Below, piece by piece: positions 1 through 6,294 of a stretch of 49,089 nt of DNA. The DNA lies in the NCBI RefSeq assembly GCF_900163655.1, contig NZ_FWFG01000027.1, positions 1 to 49,089 of the forward strand, in the 5' to 3' direction. The stretch is from Brachybacterium nesterenkovii (GTDB taxonomy: Bacteria > Actinomycetota > Actinomycetes > Actinomycetales > Dermabacteraceae). The notes under the pieces were generated by a model. It ran no database searches and was not told where the DNA came from. It saw nothing but the letters and a program-made list of their open reading frames with translations. Made by a program: the position numbers and the translations under genes. Every line of letters starts with the position of its first letter. The stretch's first letter is position 1.

Positions 1-93
1 AAGCGCACGCCCATCGGGAAGATCCTGCTGGGCTCCACGTCGCAGCGCGTGATCCAGGAGGCCCCGTGCCCCGTCGTCCCGCCCCGCCGGTCA
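1..93 (+). CDS. Universal stress protein, C-terminal end (partial, stop codon apparently lost)
   Basis: Frame 1 from the window edge reads KRTPIGKILLGSTSQRV followed by APCPVV. This is the typical end of a UspA-fold protein: the G-x-(9)-G-S/T nucleotide-loop region and the last beta strand. UspA proteins usually stop within a few residues of PVV. Here the frame reads PPRR and then TCA (91-93) instead of a stop, and stays open to 465 across folC. Changing TCA to TGA would give a normal end and a TGATG overlap with the folC ATG at 93, so I infer a G-to-C stop loss or a sequencing error. The rest of the gene lies outside the window. Family assignment is fairly sure; the stop-loss reading is inference. 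Confidence 0.6.
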
Positions 94-1445
94 TGTCCGA
101 AGAGCTCCGCGAGGTCTACGCGGCGCTGCTCGAGCGCGCGCCCGAGAACCGCATCGAGCCGGACCTCAGCCGCATCCGCCGCGCCATGGAGCTCATGGGC
201 GACCCGCAGAACGGGTACCGGACCATCCGCATCGCCGGCACCAACGGCAAGACGACCACCGCCCGCATCATCGAGCGGATCCTGCGGGAGGCGGGCCTGC
301 GGACGGGGCGCGCGACGAGCCCCCATCTGCGCTCGCCCGTCGAGCGCATCGCCATCGACGGCGCCTCGATCTCCGAGGAGGGCTTCGTCCAGGCCTACCG
401 CGACGTCGAGCCATTCATCGAGATGGTCGACGCCGAGTCCCTCGCCGCCGGCGGCCCGCGCATGACCTTCTTCGAGGTCGTCATCGCCATGACCTACCAG
501 GCCTTCGCGAGCGCCCCCGTCGACGTCGCCGTCGTCGAGACCGGCATGGGCGGCACCTGGGACGCGACCGGCGCCGTCGACCCCGACGTCTGCGTGATCA
601 CCGCGATCTCCTACGACCACCAGGAGTATCTGGGCGACGACATCGCCGACATCGCGGGGGAGAAGGCCGGGATCCTCACGGCCGACGCCTTCGCGGTCAT
701 CGGCTCCCAGCGCTACGCCGAGGCGGCCGACGTCCTGCGCGAGCGCGTGATCGAGCTCGGCGCGCAGGCCGCCTTCGAGGAGGAGCAGATCGCGGTCCTC
801 GAGCGCACCCCCGGCGTCGGCGGCCAGCTGCTGACACTCCAGGGCATCGCGGCGCGCTACGACGAGGTGTTCCTCGGCCTGCTCGGCGAGCATCAGGCGC
901 ACAACGCGCTCCTGGCCGTCGCCGCGTGCGAGGCGCTGCTGGGCGACGGCGAGACCCCGCTGTCCTCCGACGTCCTCGTGACCGCGCTCGCCGAGGTCAC
1001 GAGCCCCGGACGCGCCGAGGTCGCCCGCCAGGCGCCGACCGTCCTGCTGGACGCCGCGCACAACCCCGACGGGGCCGCCGTCCTGGTCGAGACCGTCCGC
1101 GAGAACTTCCGCTTCACGCGCACCGTCGGCGTGGTCGGGATCCTGCAGGAGAAGGAGGCCGACCGGATCCTCGAGATCCTCGAGCCGCTCTGCGACGACA
1201 TCGTCGTCACGCAGTCCTCCTCGCCCCGCGCGATCCCCGCCGATCGCCTGGCCGACATCGCCCGCGACATCTTCGACGACCCCGACCGCGTCACCGAGGC
1301 CGCGAGCCTGCCCGACGCCATCCAGGCCGCCGTGGACCTCGCCGAGCAGCGCGGCGGCGAGTTCGGAGGCGTGGTCGTGGCCGGCTCCGTCACCCTGGCC
1401 GCGGAGGTCCGCGAGCTCCTGGGCCTCGGCGACGACGAGGCGTGA
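93..1445 (+). CDS. folC: Bifunctional dihydrofolate synthase / folylpolyglutamate synthase
   Basis: A cytoplasmic Mur-ligase-fold enzyme that adds glutamate to dihydropteroate and to reduced folates using ATP. From the ATG at 93 it has 450 residues, normal for FolC. Visible motifs are the P-loop GTNGKTT (residues 49-55), SPHL (76-79), the ETGMGGTWDATGAV stretch, DHQEYLG, the KAGI segment, and the C-terminal-domain motif DAAHNPDG. A GTG at 66 is in frame, but 93 makes a TGATG junction with the presumed end of the upstream usp gene and begins with the usual MSEE-type start, so I prefer it. It is followed after 11 bases by a DUF4233 gene and then ndk, an arrangement common in actinobacteria. Confidence 0.95.
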   Translation: MSEELREVYAALLERAPENRIEPDLSRIRRAMELMGDPQNGYRTIRIAGTNGKTTTARIIERILREAGLRTGRATSPHLRSPVERIAIDGASISEEGFVQAYRDVEPFIEMVDAESLAAGGPRMTFFEVVIAMTYQAFASAPVDVAVVETGMGGTWDATGAVDPDVCVITAISYDHQEYLGDDIADIAGEKAGILTADAFAVIGSQRYAEAADVLRERVIELGAQAAFEEEQIAVLERTPGVGGQLLTLQGIAARYDEVFLGLLGEHQAHNALLAVAACEALLGDGETPLSSDVLVTALAEVTSPGRAEVARQAPTVLLDAAHNPDGAAVLVETVRENFRFTRTVGVVGILQEKEADRILEILEPLCDDIVVTQSSSPRAIPADRLADIARDIFDDPDRVTEAASLPDAIQAAVDLAEQRGGEFGGVVVAGSVTLAAEVRELLGLGDDEA

Positions 1446-1456
1446 GAGGGACCCCG

Positions 1457-1891
1457 ATGCCGCTCGACCTCACCCCGTCCGCCCGGCCCCACGGCGCCCA
1501 GCGGATGCTCTCGGCGACCACGCTCACGATCGAGGCGCTCGTGGTCCTGTTCGCCGCGCTCGCCGCCCACCAGCTCGTGCCCGAGCACCGCGGCGTGACG
1601 TGGGCGCTCGCCGGCTCCACCGGGCTCGCGCTGCTGGCGACCGCCGGGCTGCTGCGCCGCGGCGCCTGGCCCTACGTCCTCGGGGCTCTGCTGCAGATCC
1701 CGATGATCGCCATGGGCGCGGTGATCCCCGCGATGTGGGTGCTGGGGCCCGCCTTCGCGCTGCTGTACGTCTACGGGGTGATCCGCGGGCATCGCTGGGA
1801 CGCGGAGAAGGACGCCGTCGACGCCCGCGTGCTCGCAGAGCGCGCCGCCGAGGACTCCGCTGCGGGCGGCGGGGCGGACCGCGCGAGCTGA
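1457..1891 (+). CDS. DUF4233 family membrane protein
   Basis: A 144-residue integral membrane protein. After a short cytoplasmic N-terminus there are four hydrophobic segments (roughly residues 19-40, 47-66, 72-90 and 92-110), then a charged tail ending in Ala/Gly-rich sequence. DUF4233 proteins occur almost only in actinobacteria, between folC and ndk as here. Their function is unknown and nothing in the sequence suggests a catalytic site. The ATG at 1457 lies 11 bases after the folC stop with an AGAGGG Shine-Dalgarno-like stretch, so it is probably cotranscribed with folC. Identification rests on size, topology and neighbours. Confidence 0.85.
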   Translation: MPLDLTPSARPHGAQRMLSATTLTIEALVVLFAALAAHQLVPEHRGVTWALAGSTGLALLATAGLLRRGAWPYVLGALLQIPMIAMGAVIPAMWVLGPAFALLYVYGVIRGHRWDAEKDAVDARVLAERAAEDSAAGGGADRAS

Positions 1892-1924
1892 GCGGCACCG
1901 GCGCGACGCCCGGCGCCGTCCCGG

Positions 1925-1930
1925 TAGGGT
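1925..1930 (+). promoter_or_regulatory. Putative -10 element of ndk (leaderless type)
   Basis: TAGGGT ends seven bases before the ndk ATG (1938). No Shine-Dalgarno sequence lies between them, so transcription would begin at or next to the start codon. One of eleven such cases in the window. No convincing -35 is seen. Confidence 0.5.
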
Positions 1931-1937
1931 GGCGCCC

Positions 1938-2363
1938 ATGACGACCGAGCGCACCCTGATCCTGCTCAAGCCCGACGCCGTCGAGCGCGCCCTGCGCGGG
2001 GAGATCCTTCGCCGCATCGAGGCCAAGGGGTACACGATCGTGGCCCTGGCCCAGCGGACCGCGACCGCCGAGGAGCTCGCCGCCCACTACGCCGAGCACG
2101 AGGGCAAGCCGTTCTACGCCCCGCTCGTGGAGTACATGGCCGCGTCCCCGCTCGTGGCCGTCGTCGCCGAGGGCGAGCGCGTCATCGAGGGCTTCCGCTC
2201 GCTCGCCGGCACCACGGATCCGACCACCGCCGCCCCCGGCACGATCCGCGGCGACCTCGGCCGCCAGTGGGACGCCCCGGTGTTGCAGAACCTGGTGCAC
2301 GGCTCCGACTCGCCCGAGTCCGCCGCCCGCGAGATCGCGATCTGGTTCCCCGAGCTGGGCTGA
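1938..2363 (+). CDS. ndk: Nucleoside diphosphate kinase
   Basis: Transfers the gamma phosphate of NTPs to NDPs through a phosphohistidine, balancing cytoplasmic nucleotide pools. The product has 141 residues, the usual size. It begins MTTERTLILLKPDAVERAL, holds the Kpn-loop region, and carries the active-site histidine His121 in NLVHGSDSPESA. An ATG three codons upstream (1929) is possible, but the family N-terminus fits 1938. There is no ribosome binding site; TAGGGT seven bases upstream suggests a leaderless transcript. Confidence 0.97.
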   Translation: MTTERTLILLKPDAVERALRGEILRRIEAKGYTIVALAQRTATAEELAAHYAEHEGKPFYAPLVEYMAASPLVAVVAEGERVIEGFRSLAGTTDPTTAAPGTIRGDLGRQWDAPVLQNLVHGSDSPESAAREIAIWFPELG

Positions 2364-2492
2364 CCGCGCTCGATGCCTCGGCTCGTCCGCGTCCGGTGCT
2401 CGCGTCGAGCCTTCGTCGGCGCGCACGCCCATGTGGCGCGATGAACACGGCGACGCGCCGCGCGGCGGCGTGACTGCACGGATCCGATCGGC

Positions 2493-2498
2493 GATGAT
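2493..2498 (+). promoter_or_regulatory. Putative -10 element of the small ORF (leaderless type)
   Basis: GATGAT, six bases (AAGGCC) before the ATG at 2505. The same hexamer and spacing occur before ispG at 35341. Confidence 0.45.
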
Positions 2499-2504
2499 AA
2501 GGCC

Positions 2505-2651
2505 ATGGGACCCGTCATCGCCTTCTTCCTCGCAGCCCTCGCGATCGCCTGCGGTCTCCTCGCCGTGGTCGCCAAGCCCCACTGGGAGCGCCACCGCGAG
2601 ACGTCCGCGCTCGATCGCCACACCTCGCGCAGCCAAGGCGCACGCTCCTGA
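2505..2651 (+). CDS. Small single-pass membrane protein (48 aa)
   Basis: A short ORF, MGPVIAFFLAALAIACGLL onward. One strongly hydrophobic helix (residues 4-23) is followed by a basic, His/Arg-rich cytosolic tail. Codon use shows high GC at third positions, like its neighbours, and a GATGAT hexamer sits at leaderless-promoter distance. No family is recognised. Its TGA is the first of nearly three copies of a 17-bp tandem repeat. It might be chance, but hydrophobicity, codon bias and promoter spacing together support a real gene. Confidence 0.5.
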   Translation: MGPVIAFFLAALAIACGLLAVVAKPHWERHRETSALDRHTSRSQGARS

Positions 2652-2697
2652 GCCCGTCGCGGCCCTGAGCCCGTCGCGGCCCTGAGCCCGTCTCGGC
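2649..2697. repeat. 17-bp tandem repeat starting at the stop codon of the small ORF
   Basis: Two exact copies (2649-2665, 2666-2682) and a third partial copy (2683-2697) of TGAGCCCGTCGCGGCCC. The first TGA is the stop of the 48-residue ORF. The remaining DNA up to ftsY (2698-2872) holds only degenerate similar phrases and the ftsY promoter. Confidence 0.8.
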
Positions 2698-2818
2698 GTG
2701 ATTCCGTCGCGGCGGTCGCCGGAGCATCCCCGAGGCGCGAGCGCTCCTGACGCCCGCATGCTCTTGACGCCTGAGCGCCCCTGACCGGGCGGGTCGCGTG
2801 ATCGCAGACCGCACCCCC

Positions 2819-2824
2819 TAGACT
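2819..2824 (+). promoter_or_regulatory. Putative -10 element of ftsY
   Basis: TAGACT, about 48 bases before the chosen ftsY start. The same hexamer precedes ffh (8852) and rpsB (25727). No clear -35. Confidence 0.45.
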
Positions 2825-2872
2825 CGTCCGTGGCCGCGCCGCGCCCGGCGGCGCCCGAGCACGGAGGTGGCT

Positions 2873-4225
2873 GTGGATCCCGTAACCCTCGTCGAGATCG
2901 TCGGAGCCGCGATCGGCGGCGTCGCCGTCCTGGGAGGCGGCACCTGGGCGATCCTCCGGGGCCGCGGGAAGAAGCCGTCCGACGACGGCGCCGAGAGCCG
3001 CGGCGGCACCGCGACCGCCACCCGGGAGCGCCCCGCCGCCCCCACCTGGTCGGACACCCTCGAGCCGTCGTCCTCCGCCTCCGCGGCCAGCGGCTCGACC
3101 GCCGTCGAGGATCGCCCCGACGCCGCGGCCGACGCCGAGACGCCGACCCTCCCGGATGCGGCAGAGCCCACCGGCGCTGCCGTCCGCCCCAACGCGCCCG
3201 CGCTGCCCGAGGCCCCCGAGGGCGTCGAGGTCCCCGCGCCCGAGCAGGCCTCCCAGACCCCGCCCCTCGAGGAGCCCGAGCCCGCCGCCGACCGCATGGT
3301 GCGCCTGCGGGACCGCCTCTCGCGCTCGGGCAGCATCGGCCGCGGCGTCCTGGGTCTGCTGTCCCGCGACGTGGTCGACGAGGACACCTGGGACGAGATC
3401 GAGGAGACGCTGCTGCTCGCGGACCTCGGCCCCGGCCCCACCGACGAGCTGATGGAGAACCTGCGCCGCCGCATGCAGGTCCTCGGCGGCTCCGATCCCA
3501 GCGCCGTCCGCGAGGTCCTGCGCGAGGAGCTCGTGGCCCTCGTCGACCCCGCCATGGACCGCCGCCTCGCCGCGACCTCGCAGATTGCGGAGGACGGCAC
3601 CGTCGTCCCGTCGGCGATCCTCATGGTCGGCGTCAACGGCACCGGCAAGACCACGACCGTCGGCAAGCTCGCGCGCGTGCTCGTGGCCGAGGGCCGCACC
3701 GTCGTCCTCGGCGCCGCGGACACCTTCCGCGCCGCCGCCGCGGACCAGCTCGCGACCTGGGGCTCCCGCGTGGGCGTGCGCACCGTCCGCTCCGACAAGG
3801 ACGGCGCCGACCCGGCCGCGGTCGCCTTCGACGCCGTCAAGGAGGGCATCGCCGAGGGCGTCGACGTGGTCATCATCGACACGGCCGGGCGCCTGCAGAA
3901 CAAGAAGGGCCTCATGGACGAGCTCGGCAAGGTGCGCCGAGTCACCGAGAAGGCCCTCCACGGGGTGGGGGTGCACGAGGTGCTCCTCGTCCTCGACGCC
4001 ACCACCGGCCAGAACGGCATGCAGCAGGCACGGGTCTTCTCCGAGGCCGTCAACGTCACCGGCCTGGTGCTCACCAAGCTCGACGGCACCGCCAAGGGCG
4101 GCATCGTCGTCAACGTCCAGCGCGAGCTCGGCGTCCCCGTGAAGATGGTGGGGCTGGGCGAGGGCATGGACGACCTCGCCCCCTTCGACGCCCACGGCTT
4201 CGTGGACGCGCTCCTCGGCGACTGA
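2873..4225 (+). CDS. ftsY: Signal recognition particle receptor FtsY
   Basis: The membrane-docking GTPase partner of Ffh in cotranslational targeting. From GTG 2873 it has 450 residues: an N-terminal hydrophobic helix (about residues 5-27), a long acidic and Pro/Ala-rich linker (about 33-140), then the NG domain. GTPase motifs are GVNGTGKTT (253-261), DTFRAAAADQL, DTAGRLQNKKGL and TKLDGTAKGG. A GTG at 2867 is also in frame, but it overlaps the GGAGG at 2863-2867, whereas 2873 lies five bases past it. Actinobacterial FtsY commonly has such an N-terminal membrane anchor and linker. A hairpin downstream (4361-4401) probably ends the transcript. Confidence 0.96.
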   Translation: MDPVTLVEIVGAAIGGVAVLGGGTWAILRGRGKKPSDDGAESRGGTATATRERPAAPTWSDTLEPSSSASAASGSTAVEDRPDAAADAETPTLPDAAEPTGAAVRPNAPALPEAPEGVEVPAPEQASQTPPLEEPEPAADRMVRLRDRLSRSGSIGRGVLGLLSRDVVDEDTWDEIEETLLLADLGPGPTDELMENLRRRMQVLGGSDPSAVREVLREELVALVDPAMDRRLAATSQIAEDGTVVPSAILMVGVNGTGKTTTVGKLARVLVAEGRTVVLGAADTFRAAAADQLATWGSRVGVRTVRSDKDGADPAAVAFDAVKEGIAEGVDVVIIDTAGRLQNKKGLMDELGKVRRVTEKALHGVGVHEVLLVLDATTGQNGMQQARVFSEAVNVTGLVLTKLDGTAKGGIVVNVQRELGVPVKMVGLGEGMDDLAPFDAHGFVDALLGD

Positions 4226-4324
4226 GCCGCAGTCCCCTCGGCGGCCCCCGGCCGCGTCGGCACCTCGGTCGGCCCGTTCTCCGCGCCGCGAGCCCAACCG
4301 CTCCTCGCGCGCCGCGAGCCCGTC

Positions 4325-4344
4325 CGGATGCGGTGCCGCATCCG
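4325..4344. promoter_or_regulatory. Palindrome with 9-bp arms between ftsY and amt
   Basis: CGGATGCGG (4325-4333) and its exact complement CCGCATCCG (4336-4344) around a two-base centre. Two bases are too few for an RNA loop, so a dimeric protein site is the more natural reading. Which factor binds is unknown. Confidence 0.35.
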
Positions 4345-4360
4345 CGCGGCATCCCGCAGC

Positions 4361-4401
4361 GATCGGCCCGGCCCCGCCTCCTCGGCGCGACCGGGCCGAT
4401 C
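4361..4401 (+). terminator. Hairpin downstream of ftsY, upstream of amt
   Basis: Perfect 11-bp arms, GATCGGCCCGG (4361-4371) and CCGGGCCGATC (4391-4401), with a 19-base loop and no U-tract. It may end the ftsY transcript or act as a leader element for amt. Confidence 0.5.
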
Positions 4402-4433
4402 CCGTGCCCGATGCGGTCCGCCCTCTGAGACGG

Positions 4434-4454
4434 AAGGTCACGGAAAGGTCACGG
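4434..4454. promoter_or_regulatory. Direct repeat resembling a GlnR binding site upstream of amt-glnB-glnD
   Basis: AAGGTCACGG occurs at 4434-4443 and again at 4445-4454, a period of one helical turn. It can be written GTCAC-N6-GTCAC, close to the GTnAC-n6-GnAAC half-site pair described for actinobacterial GlnR. It lies about 110 bases before amt. The position before the ammonium uptake and PII operon supports nitrogen control; binding itself is inferred. Confidence 0.5.
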
Positions 4455-4564
4455 GGCATCCCTGGCGAGCGGCGGCGCCGTGGATGCTCGCATGCTCGGG
4501 GCACGGCTCGGCTGGCGGGCCGCGCCGGACGCGTCCGGCTCCGCACGAGGACCCAGGAGCCCGC

Positions 4565-5959
4565 ATGGATCCCTTCACCCTAGACACGGGGGCCACCGCC
4601 TGGCTGCTCATGAGCGCCTCGCTGGTCCTGCTCATGACACCCGCGCTCGCCCTCTTCTACGGCGGCATGGTGCGCGCCCGCACCGTGCTCAACATGATGC
4701 TCATGTCGTTCACCGCCATCGCGGTCGGAGCGATCGTCTGGACCGTGTGCGGCTACTCGATCGCCTTCGGCAGCGACATCGGCGGGATCATCGGCGACCC
4801 GCTGAGTCACCTCGGGCTGCACGGGGAGGACGCCGAATCCCTGCTCGCGGGCTCCGGCGTCCCCTTCCTCGTCGCCGCCGGCTTCCAGATGACCTTCGCG
4901 ATCATCGGCGCCGCCCTCATCTCCGGTGCGATCGCCGACCGGGTCCGCCTGCGCACCTGGGTGCTGTTCGTCGCCGCCTGGATCCCGCTGTGCTACGCCC
5001 CGCTCGCGCACATGGTCTGGGGCGGGGGGATCCTGTCGGGATCCGCGGACTCCCTCGCCGCCTGGATGTTCGGGACCACCGGCAGCGGCGCCGACGCCGT
5101 CGCGGCCGTCGCGCCCATCGACTTCGCCGGAGGCACCGTCGTCCACATCAACGCCGGCATGGCCGGGCTGGTCCTCGCGCTCGTCGTCGGCCCCCGCCTC
5201 GGCTTCGGGACCGATGCGATGAAGCCCCACAACCTGCCCCTCGTGATGCTCGGCGCCGCGCTGCTGTGGTTCGGCTGGTTCGGCTTCAACGCGGGCAGCG
5301 CCGGGACCGCCGACGCGACCGCCGGGCTCGCCTGGGTCACCACCACCGTCGCAACCGCCGCGGCCGCCCTCGGCTGGGCGCTCGTCGAGCGGATCCGGGA
5401 CCGCCACGTCACCTCGCTCGGCGTCGCCTCCGGCATCGTCGCGGGCCTCGTCGCGATCACGCCCGCCGCCGCGGCCGTCAGCCCGCTCGGCGCGATCGCG
5501 CTGGGGGCCGTCGCCGGCGCCGTCTGCGCCCTCGTGGTCCCGCTCAAGCACCGTGTCGGCATCGACGACTCCCTCGACGTCGTCGGCGTGCACCTCACCG
5601 GCGGGATCGTCGGCACCGTGCTGGTGGGCCTGCTCTCGGTGGACACCGGCCTGCTGTACGGGCACGGCGCGGCCCAGCTCGTCGTGCAGACCGTCGTCGC
5701 GATCGCCGCGATCATCGTCTCGGGCGTCGTGACGCTCGCCATCGCCCTCGTGCTGCGCGCCACCGTCGGCTGGAGGATCACGCCCGCCGAGGAGCGCGCC
5801 GGGATCGACATCAGCCGTCACGCCGAGGCCGGATACGATCTCGTCGGCTCCCTCGCCTCGCGGCGGGACCGTCGCCCCGTGCGCATCGAGCCGGCCCCGG
5901 CTCCCGCGCCGACCGCCGCCGACCGCACCCCTGCCCCGACCGGAGGAGACGTCCGATGA
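4565..5959 (+). CDS. amt: Ammonium transporter (Amt/MEP family)
   Basis: A trimeric plasma-membrane channel for ammonium/ammonia uptake. The protein has 464 residues and eleven predicted hydrophobic segments, with no cleaved signal peptide. The Amt signatures are FYGGMVRARTVLNMM (31-45), GFQMTFAIIGAALISGA, the twin pore histidines His194 (VVHINAGMAGL) and His343 (GVHLTGGIVG), and WFGWFGFNAGS. The cytosolic tail (from about residue 405) is Pro/Ala-rich. Start ATG 4565 follows an AGGAG; the frame is open further upstream, but that stretch lacks family similarity. Its TGA overlaps the glnB ATG, as expected for an amt-PII pair. Confidence 0.97.
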   Translation: MDPFTLDTGATAWLLMSASLVLLMTPALALFYGGMVRARTVLNMMLMSFTAIAVGAIVWTVCGYSIAFGSDIGGIIGDPLSHLGLHGEDAESLLAGSGVPFLVAAGFQMTFAIIGAALISGAIADRVRLRTWVLFVAAWIPLCYAPLAHMVWGGGILSGSADSLAAWMFGTTGSGADAVAAVAPIDFAGGTVVHINAGMAGLVLALVVGPRLGFGTDAMKPHNLPLVMLGAALLWFGWFGFNAGSAGTADATAGLAWVTTTVATAAAALGWALVERIRDRHVTSLGVASGIVAGLVAITPAAAAVSPLGAIALGAVAGAVCALVVPLKHRVGIDDSLDVVGVHLTGGIVGTVLVGLLSVDTGLLYGHGAAQLVVQTVVAIAAIIVSGVVTLAIALVLRATVGWRITPAEERAGIDISRHAEAGYDLVGSLASRRDRRPVRIEPAPAPAPTAADRTPAPTGGDVR

Positions 5960-6294
5960 AGCTCATCACCGCAGTCATCCAGCCCCACGCCCTCGAGGCC
6001 GTCACCGACGCGCTGCGCGAGGCGGGCGTCGCCGGCCTCACCATCAGCGAGGTCGCCGGCTACGGGCGCCAGGGCGGCCATACCGAGGTCTACCGAGGTG
6101 CCGAGTACCGCATCGACACGATCCCCAAGATCAAGCTGGAGATCCTCGCCGACGACGCCGACGAGCCCGGTCTCGTCGAGGTGATCGTCGCGAGCGCCCG
6201 CAGCGGGCGCATCGGCGACGGCAAGGTCTGGTCGACGGACGTCGGCCGCGTCGTGCGGGTCCGCACCGGCGAGGAAGGCCCCGGTGCGCTCTGA
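5956..6294 (+). CDS. glnB: Nitrogen regulatory protein PII (GlnB/GlnK type)
   Basis: A small trimeric signal protein that senses 2-oxoglutarate, ATP/ADP and covalent modification, and gates Amt. It has 112 residues beginning MKLITAVIQPHALEAV. The T-loop carries the modifiable Tyr51 in the RGAEYRID segment, and the B-loop region reads ARSGRIGDGKV. It starts inside the amt stop (ATGA) and ends inside the glnD start, so the three genes are coupled. In corynebacteria and streptomycetes this protein is adenylylated by GlnD and is called GlnK; that modification is assumed here, not seen. Confidence 0.96.
   Translation: MKLITAVIQPHALEAVTDALREAGVAGLTISEVAGYGRQGGHTEVYRGAEYRIDTIPKIKLEILADDADEPGLVEVIVASARSGRIGDGKVWSTDVGRVVRVRTGEEGPGAL

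Noticed and set aside
2830-4428. A plus-strand 532-codon frame starting five bases after the ftsY -10 element
   Set aside because: Its product is Arg/Pro/Gly-rich and overlaps ftsY in another frame; the FtsY frame carries all GTPase motifs.
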